The position numbers and the translations under genes are program-made. The notes below the pieces were generated by a model, which saw only the letters and a program-made list of their open reading frames with translations, was not told where the DNA came from and ran no database searches. Below, piece after piece: positions 1 through 8,437 of a DNA stretch of 64,000 bases. Positions within the stretch are counted from its first letter, which is position 1. Every line of letters begins with the position of its first letter. Source of the DNA: Akkermansia sp. (GTDB lineage Bacteria; Verrucomicrobiota; Verrucomicrobiia; Verrucomicrobiales; Akkermansiaceae); contig JAUNER010000010.1 in assembly GCA_030525455.1 (NCBI GenBank), forward strand, positions 1 through 64,000, read 5' to 3'.

Positions 1-24
1 CCTCATGGTAGAAATACTATGAGG
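1..24 (+). terminator. Stem-loop at the left edge, possible terminator of an upstream gene
   Basis: A 10-bp stem, CCTCATGGTA against TACTATGAGG with one G-T pair, closes on a GAAA tetraloop. It is followed by a loose T-rich stretch rather than a clean U-tract. It probably ends a transcript that begins outside the window. Confidence 0.4.
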
Positions 25-71
25 CTCGTTCTGTTTTAAGGGGAAAAAAGTTTTTTTTGTGCTGAGGGGGC

Positions 72-363
72 GATTATCGGTGATACGGAGGGGTGTATTT
101 CACCCTCAAATCGCAAGCGAAAGGGCGAGAGCTTAGTTACAGAGAAACGCATAAATAGTCTTCTCATTTGCTTGAAACTCAAATCGACACCCAAGCGACG
201 AGCAACTGGGGGCTTCGAGCTCCTGCTCGTAGCGGTGGGTCTAACCAGCGGTAAATCAACAGAAATTACCATTCCTAGAGACACCAAATGGTGATTGGTG
301 TGATTCTTCCTCTGTGACCACACCTCTGTTGGCTAGGCCACTACGTGGCAGTTCCGCTTTTGG
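72..363. repeat. Long imperfect direct repeat, copy 1
   Basis: About 290 bp that recur at 434-726, diverged by small changes throughout. The best matching blocks are around TTAGTTACAGAGAAACG, TTTGCTTGAAACTCAA and CCACTACGTGGCAGTTCCG. Internal stem-loops are visible, for example ACACCAA with TTGGTGT, and ACGAGCA with TGCTCGT. Short open frames overlap it, but they are not conserved between the copies, so it is probably non-coding. Bases 1-730 hold no gene I can support. Confidence 0.75.
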
Positions 364-433
364 AGAAGCGGAACAACTACGAGCGGGAGCTCGAAGTCCC
401 GACTGTGGCGGCGTTCTCTCTGTGTTCTAAGCT

Positions 434-726
434 GATTAGCGGTGAAATGTAAAGGGTGTATTTCTCCCCCAAACCGCAAGCGAGTGGGCGAGAGCCTAGT
501 TACAGAGAAACGGAGAGGTAGCCCTTTATTTGCTTGAAACTCAACTCGACACCCAAGCGTAGCCTTCGCTGGGAGCTAAAGTCTCCCGACTTTAGCAGTG
601 AAGCTAACCAGCTGTGACTCAACAGAAACCACCATTTCAAGAGACTCCAAATGGTGATTGGTGTGATTCTCCCTCTGTGGGTATACCTCTGTTGGTTTGG
701 CCACTACGTGGCAGTTCCGTTTTTGG
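434..726. repeat. Long imperfect direct repeat, copy 2
   Basis: Second copy of the 72-363 repeat, offset by about 362 bp, with a 70-bp spacer between copies. Where copy 1 has the ACGAGCA hairpin, this copy has a different one (CTAAAGTC tccc GACTTTAG). A hairpin is thus kept at the position while its sequence changes. The right end lies just beyond the stop of the membrane-protein gene at 731. Confidence 0.75.
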
Positions 727-730
727 ATAT

Positions 731-1030
731 TTATTCGTTATCCATATCGTCGTTTTTTTGTATGAGGTGGATGCGGATGCAGAGGTGGATAAGGGCTAGA
801 GGGGTGGTGAGGATGAAGAGGATGAATGTGGGGGTAGCGTAGGGGGTGTTATCTGCTATAAGCCAGAGGGGAAAAGAAATGAGGGCTAGAGGGATGAGGG
901 TGAGACAAGCTCTACGGAGGTAGGGTGACTCGTTTTTATACTGAGGAGAGGGTGAGCTTCCAATGCGAAGAATGTAGAGGAAGCAAAATAGCGAGAGTGG
1001 GATAAAGATGTAGTAGATAAAATCGGGCAT
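731..1030 (-). CDS. Small predicted membrane protein
   Basis: Hypothetical protein of 99 residues. It shows about three hydrophobic segments (residues 4-20, 42-60 and 66-88) and ends in a charged tail, KNDDMDNE. I do not recognise a family. It lies 37 bp downstream of the ankyrin-repeat gene on the same strand and is probably cotranscribed with it. Support comes from hydrophobic patterning and operon position only. It could be a helper or partner of the membrane-anchored ankyrin protein, which is inference. Confidence 0.55.
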   Translation of the reverse strand: MPDFIYYIFIPLSLFCFLYILRIGSSPSPQYKNESPYLRRACLTLIPLALISFPLWLIADNTPYATPTFILFILTTPLALIHLCIRIHLIQKNDDMDNE

Positions 1031-1067
1031 GAGTTCGAGCTAGTGCTTGGGGGGGAGTAGTGGCGTA

Positions 1068-2279
1068 TTAGAAAGAGATTTTGAATTTGCCTTTATTTTT
1101 AGCACCGTAGCGGACGAGGAGTTTTTTGAGTTCTTTATTCTCACCGCATTGGAGGAGCGGTGTAAAGATGATGTTACGGTCAGCGTTGGGATTGTTATCC
1201 GCATCACTGGCATTTGGGTTAGCTCCGGCGTCGAGTAAGATTTGAGCGATGTCAATGTAGTCATTTCTACAAGCATACATGAGGGGCGTGTGATTGCCAT
1301 CGCTTCTGCCATCTACTTCAGCTCCGGCAGTAAGGAGAGATTTGACGATATCGGCATAGCCACGTCTGGTGGCAATCATGAGAGGGGTTAAGTCAGAAAC
1401 AAGGAATCCTTTTTCTTGAATGCTATGGGCATTGACATTGGCACCAATGGCAATGAGTGTATCAACAGCAGCGAGATGACCAAAGAAAGCGGCGTACATG
1501 AGAGGGGTGCACTTTAGCAAATCCGGGGAATCTACGGCAAATCCACTCTGTGTGAGTTGCTGAATTTCTGCTACATTTCCCTGAGCGGCGGCATGGTGCA
1601 GAGGGGTGAAGTGGTCATCAATCTCCGGGTCGGAAGCACCGGCCGCGAGTAGGAGCATGGCAGAAATGGTATTTTTGTTAAATTGTGAGGCGGCTTTGAG
1701 AGCTGAGCCGGCACCGCAGTAAATGTCATTTTCGTGAGGGGTAGTATTGGGATTTGCTCCGTATTTGAGGAGTTGTTCAATAGTTTCCTCTGCATCGTTA
1801 TGAACAGCCAGCAACAGGGCAGAGTGACCATCGCTTGAGGTGAGAGCATCTAAATCAAGGTGAGAATCATGAGCTAATTTGATAATGGCTCGAACGAGGT
1901 CGGTAGGAGGGTCTTGGTATTTTGCAATGTGGTGAACCATGTTCCAGCCTTGGTTATCAACGGCTAAAGGGTCTGTGCCGGCTGCAGCGAGAACAGGCAC
2001 GGCATCTGCACAAATAGGGTACATGAAAGGGGTGAACCCATCATCGTCTCTGGCGGTGGGGTCTGCTCCTTCCTGAATCAATCGCGATGCGGCCGCGGCT
2101 GTGAGATCGGCGGAGAAGAGGGAATCTATGGCTTCTTCATCCATATCATCATCAAAGCGATTATCTATGTAAGAATTTAGCTTTTTTTCAAGACGTTTAC
2201 TAACATACTTATTGATGAGGAAGTAAATGGCAATAAGCACGAGACCTACAATGAGGCACATGAAGTCTGAAGTTTCCAT
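1068..2279 (-). CDS. Membrane-anchored ankyrin repeat protein
   Basis: Protein of 403 residues. An N-terminal hydrophobic helix (about residues 7-24) is followed by a Lys/Asp-rich linker and roughly nine ankyrin repeats from residue 75 to the end. Recognisable repeat cores are TPLHHAAAQGN, TPLMYAAFFGH, TPLMIATRRGY and TPLMYACRNDY, each followed by an L-x-x-x-GA-x-x-N type turn. Ankyrin repeats bind proteins and carry no enzyme activity, so this is probably an inner-membrane scaffold facing the cytoplasm. The flanking genes on the same strand encode two small membrane proteins. The partner is unknown. Confidence 0.85.
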   Translation of the reverse strand: METSDFMCLIVGLVLIAIYFLINKYVSKRLEKKLNSYIDNRFDDDMDEEAIDSLFSADLTAAAASRLIQEGADPTARDDDGFTPFMYPICADAVPVLAAAGTDPLAVDNQGWNMVHHIAKYQDPPTDLVRAIIKLAHDSHLDLDALTSSDGHSALLLAVHNDAEETIEQLLKYGANPNTTPHENDIYCGAGSALKAASQFNKNTISAMLLLAAGASDPEIDDHFTPLHHAAAQGNVAEIQQLTQSGFAVDSPDLLKCTPLMYAAFFGHLAAVDTLIAIGANVNAHSIQEKGFLVSDLTPLMIATRRGYADIVKSLLTAGAEVDGRSDGNHTPLMYACRNDYIDIAQILLDAGANPNASDADNNPNADRNIIFTPLLQCGENKELKKLLVRYGAKNKGKFKISF

Positions 2280-2300
2280 AAATTAAGGAAAGAGGCAATG

Positions 2301-2618
2301 TTAGTTTTCTTTTTTACAATTTTTTTCTATCCAAATTGTGAGTAAAATGACGGCAATGGTTGCGATATTTATACCCGTCCAAATATCACGCGAAAGATGA
2401 ATAGGAATAAGTGGGTTATATAAAATAGCAATCCCAGCTGTCAAAAAAGCGAAAAATCCGGAGTTCTGAGAATCAAAAAAGTGGAAACTCTTGCAACAGC
2501 CCCAAATGCAAACAATAATGCGTAGGAATGTGTAATACCCATAGGGTAAGGGACATAGTGCTAACAAGAGTAGGGTACAGCAAATATAATCAAAAATTCG
2601 TTTTTGATGAGAGTTCAT
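2301..2618 (-). CDS. Small membrane protein, DUF6804-like
   Basis: Protein of 105 residues with four hydrophobic segments and a short basic C-terminus (EKNCKKEN). The block ILYNPLIPIHLSRDIW followed by NIATIAVILL resembles the DUF6804 family of small integral membrane proteins, whose function is unknown. Its ATG overlaps the stop of the upstream methyltransferase gene by one base (TAATG), which suggests translational coupling. The family match is from memory and is moderate. Confidence 0.65.
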   Translation of the reverse strand: MNSHQKRIFDYICCTLLLLALCPLPYGYYTFLRIIVCIWGCCKSFHFFDSQNSGFFAFLTAGIAILYNPLIPIHLSRDIWTGINIATIAVILLTIWIEKNCKKEN

Positions 2619-3655
2619 TATAAACGTTCGTGAATGAGAACTTGGAAATGAGAGCCTGCACCAAACTCATCTGTAATAAAATTATCCTCGGGCGTGTTTG
2701 CGGAATATGGGAGCAAGTAGTCACGCTGAGACATGAGGGTGACTCTGTCTACTACGCAGTTATTAGAAAGCTCCATGAGGTCGGTAAAATTGACATCGCA
2801 AGTTAGGTCGATTTCTCCCGGTGAGTGGAATAGTTCAACCCCGGTAATCATTTGGTGATTTTTGTAACCGCGGAGAGTACCATGAGGACGACGATAATAG
2901 AGCTTATCCATCACATCGCCATAATCAATAATCGTCATCGTCCCCTCTGTCCACAAGGGGAGCCATGATGTAAACCACTTAGCGTATGAATCGTGAATTT
3001 CAATGCGTTGGCCGATGTGGGAATCAAACTCAAGCATGTGAGAGAAATGCGGCTTACGTTCAACTGGTCGCAGTTGTTCGGTAATGGCACCATTCTGAAT
3101 GCTTAGACCCACTTCCATCCAGCCGGATTCTGTGAATTCAAAAATGCGAGCAGGGAATGCATCTACCAGTTCATTTGAAAAGATAAAAGCCTTACCATTG
3201 CAGTGGTCTAGGGCTTTTTCCATCGAGGGGTAGATTTTTGCCTGCCCACCAAGTAGCAGGTGCTGGAACTCGCGGAGTTTAGCAGAAGATTCGACGATAT
3301 TGTAGCTGGCATTCAGACGTGCCCAAAAGCCCAAATTATCTAGGATTTTAGTAGCCAGAGCACCGGAGCCTGCTCCGATTTCCAGCAGAGGCAGGCGGCA
3401 GTTACAGCGGTCGCATGCCTTTTTCCACTGGGCAATGATGGCTTTTGCGAGAATGGGGGAGAGAGTAGCCGTCGTAGAAAAATCGCCCCTAGGGCCGATA
3501 TTTTCTATATTTGAAGCATAATATCCCTCACGCGGATGATGCAGAGCTAACTGCATAAAGTCTTCCATAGACAGCCAGCCCCCGGCGGCAGCTATAAAAT
3601 CGGGTAAGCGAAGCATGGAAGGTGAGAGGGGGTAATGGTTACTTAGACTGCTCAA
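2618..3655 (-). CDS. MidA/NDUFAF7-family SAM-dependent methyltransferase
   Basis: Protein of 345 residues of the DUF185 (MidA/NDUFAF7) family. The N-terminal signature is YYASNIENIGPRGDFSTTA, followed by the SAM-binding motif LLEIGAGSGALA. Mitochondrial members methylate an arginine of complex I subunit NDUFS2; bacterial substrates are less clear. The start overlaps the 3' end of nadA by 17 bp and the stop is coupled (TAATG) to the next small membrane gene, so the four genes form a minus-strand operon. Length fits the family. Confidence 0.85.
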   Translation of the reverse strand: MSSLSNHYPLSPSMLRLPDFIAAAGGWLSMEDFMQLALHHPREGYYASNIENIGPRGDFSTTATLSPILAKAIIAQWKKACDRCNCRLPLLEIGAGSGALATKILDNLGFWARLNASYNIVESSAKLREFQHLLLGGQAKIYPSMEKALDHCNGKAFIFSNELVDAFPARIFEFTESGWMEVGLSIQNGAITEQLRPVERKPHFSHMLEFDSHIGQRIEIHDSYAKWFTSWLPLWTEGTMTIIDYGDVMDKLYYRRPHGTLRGYKNHQMITGVELFHSPGEIDLTCDVNFTDLMELSNNCVVDRVTLMSQRDYLLPYSANTPEDNFITDEFGAGSHFQVLIHERL

Positions 3656-4595
3656 GCATACGAAGAAGCGGAGCTTCAGCCCGACGGCGTAGTTCTTCGG
3701 GCAATTCCACGCAGGGGGTTAAATCCCTAAGGGCATTACGGAGTTTTTCGAGCGTATTCATCTTCATATATGGGCAGGTACTGCATGAGCATTTCTCAGT
3801 AGCGGCAGGGATGAACTCTTTGCCCGGAACCAGCTTACGCAGGCGGTGTAAAATACCGGACTCTGTGACGATGATGAATTGAGAAGCCTCACTCTGCGTG
3901 CAGAAAGGAATCATCTTCTCTGTAGAGCAAATGTGGTCAGAAAGCAGACGTACAGCTTCCTGACACTCGGGGTGGGTGACAACTAAAGCATTGGGATATT
4001 GCTCTTTAAGAGAAAGAATTTGGTCACGAGTAAACTCCATGTGTACATGGCAAGCACCATTCCAAAGTTCCATTTCACGCCCTAATTGGCGACCCACCCA
4101 TGAGCCCAGATTTTGGTCAGGCACAAATAGGATGGGGCGGTCGGTAGGAGCTTGAGACACGATGTTTACAGCATTTCCGGAAGTAACAATTACATCAGCC
4201 AGAGCCTTTACACCGATTGAGCAGTTTACATAAGCAACGACGTAGTAATTTTTCTCTTTATTTGCCTCAAGGAAAGCGGCTAATTCAGCGGCATCGCAAG
4301 AAGCTTCCAGAGAGCAACCGGCATCGGCATCCGGAAGGATGACGGTTTTTTCCGGGTTGAGGATTTTAGCCGTTTCAGCCATGAAATGCACACCGCAGAA
4401 AGCGATGACATCACAATCCGTACTTTGAGCCTTATAAGCCAAACCGAGTGAATCCCCTACAAAATCGGCAATATCCTGAATATCTGCCGTTTGGTAACTA
4501 TGTGCTAAAATGATGGCATTGCGTTCTTTTTTTAGCTTAAGGATTTCTTCTTTGAGCTCTAAAGTCGTCATGGAATGAAGATGCGGTTTATCCAT
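3639..4595 (-). CDS. nadA: Quinolinate synthase NadA
   Basis: Condenses iminoaspartate with dihydroxyacetone phosphate to quinolinate for NAD synthesis, using an oxygen-sensitive [4Fe-4S] cluster. Of 318 residues, the recognisable blocks are AHSYQTADIQDIADFVGDS, CGVHFMAETAKIL, YVNCSIGVKA, HPECQEAV and the C-terminal CSCSTCPYM, which supply the cluster cysteines. No nadB or nadC is visible nearby. It is the first gene of a minus-strand operon and is divergent from ffh across a 127-bp gap. The cluster suits an anaerobic or microaerophilic host. Confidence 0.96.
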   Translation of the reverse strand: MDKPHLHSMTTLELKEEILKLKKERNAIILAHSYQTADIQDIADFVGDSLGLAYKAQSTDCDVIAFCGVHFMAETAKILNPEKTVILPDADAGCSLEASCDAAELAAFLEANKEKNYYVVAYVNCSIGVKALADVIVTSGNAVNIVSQAPTDRPILFVPDQNLGSWVGRQLGREMELWNGACHVHMEFTRDQILSLKEQYPNALVVTHPECQEAVRLLSDHICSTEKMIPFCTQSEASQFIIVTESGILHRLRKLVPGKEFIPAATEKCSCSTCPYMKMNTLEKLRNALRDLTPCVELPEELRRRAEAPLLRMLEQSK

Positions 4596-4722
4596 TGTAA
4601 AGTCAAGAATTTATCTATAAATGCGACAGAATACAAGCGGTGTGTTTTAATTAACGTTCTAATTTATCGAGTTAGTTGACGGGAGTGAATAATTATGGCA
4701 AGATTCAGCCGACTTTAGAACT

Positions 4723-6126
4723 ATGTTTTCATTATTAGCAGATAAATTAGACAACACATTCCGTAAGCTGAGGGGTGTAGGTAAGATTTCTGAAAAGAAT
4801 ATAGCAGATGCCTTAAGAGACATTCGCCTGGCATTGTTAGAAGCAGACGTAGAATTTGGCGTGGCAAAAGACTTCATTGCCAGAGTGAAAGAACGAGCCA
4901 TGGGGCAGGAAGTGCTAAAGTCTATTAAGCCAGGTGAGCAAATTGTAAAGATTTTCCATGATGAGATAGAAGCTCTTTTAGGGGGGGATGCCGTTGGTCT
5001 TGATTTGACAGACCCTGCACGCATTATGGTGGTTGGTCTGAATGGTGCAGGTAAGACGACAACAAGTGCTAAGTTGGCGTTGCGTCTGAAAAACGAAGGG
5101 CGTCGACCTTTATTGGTGGCCTGTGACTTAATTCGCCCTGCCGCTATTGACCAGTTAGCCACACTAGCCGCACAAATCGATGTGCCGGTGTATACCCCCA
5201 CTCCTGGGAGTAACGATGTAGTGGCAGTGGCACGCGAGGCTTTTGAGTGGGCAAAATCACAGAATGGAACGGTGATGATTTTTGACACCGCCGGGCGTCA
5301 GGAAGTAGATGAGGCTCTCATCGATGAGCTTCGCCGATTACACGAATATGTAGCACCGCGTGAAACCCTGCTAGTCGTTGATGCGGCAACAGGTCAGCAG
5401 GCTGTGAATGTAGCCCGAACTTTTGATGAAGCGGTCAATGTTACCGGTATTGTACTGACAAAGCTTGATGGTGATGCACGCGGTGGTGCGGCTCTTTCTA
5501 TGCGTTCTGTGACAGGGAAGCCAATTAAGTTTTCCGGTGAGGGGGAAAAACTCGATCAGTTTGGACCCTTTGTGCCAAGTCGCATGGCAGATAGAATATT
5601 GGGTATGGGTGACATCGTGGGCTTAGTAGAGCACGCTGCCGCTCGCATAGACGAAGAAAAAGCGGCAAAGTCTGTTACCCGCATGGTTTCCGGGCAGTTT
5701 GACTTTAATGACTTCCTAGACCAAATGAAGATGATGCAGAGTTTGGGACCTTTGGAAGGGATTTTGGGCTTATTACCGGGGTTTAATAAGATTAAAAAGC
5801 AAATTCCCCAAGAAGCATTTGACCCCAAACGCATGAAGCACATGGAAGCCATCGTGCTATCTATGACCCTCAAAGAACGAAGCAATCCGAATCTTTTGAC
5901 CCCATCTCGCCGCCGTCGCATCGCGGCTGGTTCCGGTCGCCCCATCCTTGAGGTGAATAGACTTATCAAAAACTTTACGGAAATGAAAAAAATGATGTCC
6001 GGTAAAGGAAAGATGGGCTCTATGATGAAGCAAATGGCCGCTATGCAAGGTGGTAAGGGCGGGAAAATGCCCGGAATGCCCGGAATGGGCGGATTTGGTG
6101 GGCTAGGTGGTTTATTCGGTCGGTAA
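4723..6126 (+). CDS. ffh: Signal recognition particle protein Ffh
   Basis: GTPase of the signal recognition particle. It binds 4.5S RNA and nascent signal sequences and delivers ribosomes to FtsY. The 467 residues show the N domain (LADKLDNTFRKLRGVGKISE at the start), the P-loop GLNGAGKTTT at about 105-114, DTAGRQ, TKLDGDARGG, and a C-terminal Met/Gly-rich M domain ending in GMPGMGGFGGLGGLFGR. The ATG at 4723 gives the canonical N-terminus. It is monocistronic and ends at a strong terminator. TTGACG at 4676-4681 may be a -35 box, but its -10 partner is weak. Confidence 0.97.
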   Translation: MFSLLADKLDNTFRKLRGVGKISEKNIADALRDIRLALLEADVEFGVAKDFIARVKERAMGQEVLKSIKPGEQIVKIFHDEIEALLGGDAVGLDLTDPARIMVVGLNGAGKTTTSAKLALRLKNEGRRPLLVACDLIRPAAIDQLATLAAQIDVPVYTPTPGSNDVVAVAREAFEWAKSQNGTVMIFDTAGRQEVDEALIDELRRLHEYVAPRETLLVVDAATGQQAVNVARTFDEAVNVTGIVLTKLDGDARGGAALSMRSVTGKPIKFSGEGEKLDQFGPFVPSRMADRILGMGDIVGLVEHAAARIDEEKAAKSVTRMVSGQFDFNDFLDQMKMMQSLGPLEGILGLLPGFNKIKKQIPQEAFDPKRMKHMEAIVLSMTLKERSNPNLLTPSRRRRIAAGSGRPILEVNRLIKNFTEMKKMMSGKGKMGSMMKQMAAMQGGKGGKMPGMPGMGGFGGLGGLFGR

Positions 6127-6149
6127 AAAAAGTAAAAGACGCTTACAGA

Positions 6150-6191
6150 AAAAGGCAGGTGGCTCAAAGATGTAGAGCTACCTGCCTTTTT
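6150..6191 (+). terminator. Rho-independent terminator after ffh, possibly bidirectional
   Basis: A 13-bp stem (AGGCAGGTGGCTC against GAGCTACCTGCCT, one G-T pair) is flanked by A5 on the left and T5 on the right. It can therefore stop both ffh and the converging decarboxylase gene. Confidence 0.85.
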
Positions 6192-6236
6192 GTAAATTCA
6201 GGGAGAAGCTGCTTTTAGCAAGCAGATGTGGTAGAA

Positions 6237-7169
6237 CTAGATGTACTGTTTAAAGTACTCAATAGTACGCTCCAGACCTTCGTCAAGTGGGATTTTGGGA
6301 GCCCAGTTAAGTTTTTCTCCCGCTACGGTGATGTCTGGTTTACGCTGGGTGGGGTCGTCCTGTGGGAGAGGCATAAAGACGAGTTTAGACGTTGAACCGG
6401 TTTTGGCGATGACTTTTTCAGCCAGTTCCAGCATGGTAAATTCACCCGGGTTGCCGAGGTTTACCGGGCCCAGGAACTCATCTTGGTTCATCATGCGAAT
6501 CATACCTTCGATGAGGTCGTCTACAAATTGGAAACTGCGAGTTTGGTCGCCGGTGCCATAGATGGTAATGTCTTGACCACGAAGAGCCTGCATGATGAAA
6601 TTAGAAACCACGCGACCATCGTCCGGATTCATGCGTGGACCATAAGTATTGAAAATGCGAATAATGCGAGTATCTACACCATGCTGGCGGTGATAGTCCA
6701 TAAAAAGAGTCTCTGCACTACGCTTCCCTTCATCGTAGCAAGAACGAATACCAATGCAGTTCACATTTCCCCAGTATGATTCCGGCTGTGGGTGGACGTG
6801 TGGGTCCCCGTAAACCTCACTGGTAGAAGCTTGTAAAATGCGGGCTTTGCATCGCTTAGCAAGACCTAGCATATTGAGTGCCCCGAAAACTGATGTTTTC
6901 ATTGTGTGAATAGGGTCAAACTGGTAGTGAGGCGGAGAAGCCGGGCAGGCAAGGTTATAAATATGGTCTACTTCGGCATAGTAGGGTTGAGTGACATCGT
7001 GACGGATAAGCTCAAAATGAGGGTTGTCCATCAAGTGAAGGATGTTTTTTTTGCGACCTGTGAAAAAGCTATCAAGGCAGAGGACTTCATTGCCTTCATT
7101 CAATAATCTTTCGCAGAGATGTGAGCCGATGAAGCCGGCACCACCGGTAACTAAAATTCTTTTGCTCAT
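6237..7169 (-). CDS. uxs: UDP-glucuronate decarboxylase (UDP-xylose synthase), SDR family
   Basis: NAD-dependent extended SDR enzyme that converts UDP-glucuronate to UDP-xylose, a precursor for surface polysaccharide. The 310 residues contain the Rossmann motif GGAGFIGS (9-16), the family signature [20 protein letters not shown], the catalytic Ser in [10 protein letters not shown] and the Y-x3-K pair in [18 protein letters not shown] and the substrate-arm [14 protein letters not shown] also match UXS rather than dTDP-glucose dehydratase. It is a single gene with no glycosyltransferase next to it. Confidence 0.92.
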   Translation of the reverse strand: MSKRILVTGGAGFIGSHLCERLLNEGNEVLCLDSFFTGRKKNILHLMDNPHFELIRHDVTQPYYAEVDHIYNLACPASPPHYQFDPIHTMKTSVFGALNMLGLAKRCKARILQASTSEVYGDPHVHPQPESYWGNVNCIGIRSCYDEGKRSAETLFMDYHRQHGVDTRIIRIFNTYGPRMNPDDGRVVSNFIMQALRGQDITIYGTGDQTRSFQFVDDLIEGMIRMMNQDEFLGPVNLGNPGEFTMLELAEKVIAKTGSTSKLVFMPLPQDDPTQRKPDITVAGEKLNWAPKIPLDEGLERTIEYFKQYI

Positions 7170-7300
7170 GGATGGAGTGAAAATGAAATGCCAGGAAACT
7201 CCTTAGCCCCTGCATTGTCGCTTGAAAACACAGGCTAGATAGTTCCGTGGGCAAGTATCACTTATTTTTCTTGAAATGACAAGAATAGAAATTCACGGCT

Positions 7301-8410
7301 TTAGCAAATTTCTGCGGCAATGGAATCCACAAGCATTTTACCATCATTTATCAAAATAAATCTGTTTGAATCGTCGATTTTTGCTAAGCCAAGTTCTGTA
7401 AATTTGCTTAATTCATTGATGGCAGAGGGGGATAAATACCGCAGAGGTAATCCTTCGTCCGTTCTTAGCATGAGGGCGATGCGTTCTAGTCGGAAATCCT
7501 CTGCCGAGATTGATTCCATGTGGGCACTTGGTAGTCCGTGGGCTAAAGTAGAGTGGATGTATTCAGCGGTGTCTTTTGTGTTTTCGTATCTTACGCCACC
7601 AATGGTACTGACCGCACCCGGTCCGATTCCAACATAATCTTCCCCCGTCCAGTAGGCAAAGTTATGGGGAGAAATCGCATTGTTTTTGGCATAGTTAGAA
7701 GTTTCGTAATGACGGAAGCCTGCCTGACAGAGTAACTTGTCTGCTAGGGAAAAATATTCCGCATCCTCATCTGCATCTTGGAACTTTTCTCCGGCCATTA
7801 GACTACGATAAAAGTCGGTATCTTCCTCATAAGTGAGGTTATAAGCAGAGATGTGGTCTGTATTTGTAGCGATGGCTTGGTCTATGGTTTTTTCCCATGT
7901 GGCTAAACTTTGCCCCGGAATGGCAAACATTAAATCTATATTGATGTGAGGCATCCCGGCATCTTGTAGCATGTGGATAGAGCGTAAAGCCTGCTCCGGA
8001 CTATGTTCTCTGCCTAGTAAATGGAGGATGTGAGCATCGAATGATTGAATACCTAGCGAGACTCTACTCATACCCAAACTACGCCAAAATAGGACTTTTT
8101 TGTGCGTAAATGTAGCGGGATTGGCTTCAAAAGAAAACTCGTCAAGAGCCTCAATAGGCACAATGTGCTGTAATCCCTCAATGAGCGTGCCTAAATGTTT
8201 GTCTGAAAGCATAGAGGGAGTACCCCCACCAAAGTAGAGCGTATTTGCTTCCCCGGAGCGGTTAAGCTGCAAATGCTCTGCCCGAGAATGAGCCTCGCGA
8301 ATAAGTGCTTGAATAAAGAGTTTCATGTCTGTCGCTGCCGGAGTGTGTTTAAAAAAAGCACAGTACGGGCAAATGCGATGACAAAAAGGGATGTGAATGT
8401 AGAGATGCAC
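7301..8410 (-). CDS. hemW: Heme chaperone HemW (radical SAM)
   Basis: HemN-like radical SAM protein of 369 residues. The cluster motif C10-x3-C14-x2-C17 is followed by AFF. Other family blocks are YFGGGTPS, EANPAT, RVSLGIQSFD and YETSNYA. HemW proteins bind heme and deliver it to membrane enzymes; older annotation calls them coproporphyrinogen oxidases. True HemN has a longer N-terminus, which is absent here. It lies 27 bp downstream of the large membrane protein gene on the same strand. Confidence 0.9.
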   Translation of the reverse strand: MHLYIHIPFCHRICPYCAFFKHTPAATDMKLFIQALIREAHSRAEHLQLNRSGEANTLYFGGGTPSMLSDKHLGTLIEGLQHIVPIEALDEFSFEANPATFTHKKVLFWRSLGMSRVSLGIQSFDAHILHLLGREHSPEQALRSIHMLQDAGMPHINIDLMFAIPGQSLATWEKTIDQAIATNTDHISAYNLTYEEDTDFYRSLMAGEKFQDADEDAEYFSLADKLLCQAGFRHYETSNYAKNNAISPHNFAYWTGEDYVGIGPGAVSTIGGVRYENTKDTAEYIHSTLAHGLPSAHMESISAEDFRLERIALMLRTDEGLPLRYLSPSAINELSKFTELGLAKIDDSNRFILINDGKMLVDSIAAEIC

Positions 8411-8437
8411 CTAGAGGGGAGGGGGGATAAGCTGAAA

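Noticed and set aside
36..842. Several short open frames in and around the 290-bp repeats (36-323 minus, 614-799 plus, 651-842 plus)
   Set aside because: They do not match between the two repeat copies, have odd composition and partly overlap the better-supported gene at 731-1030.
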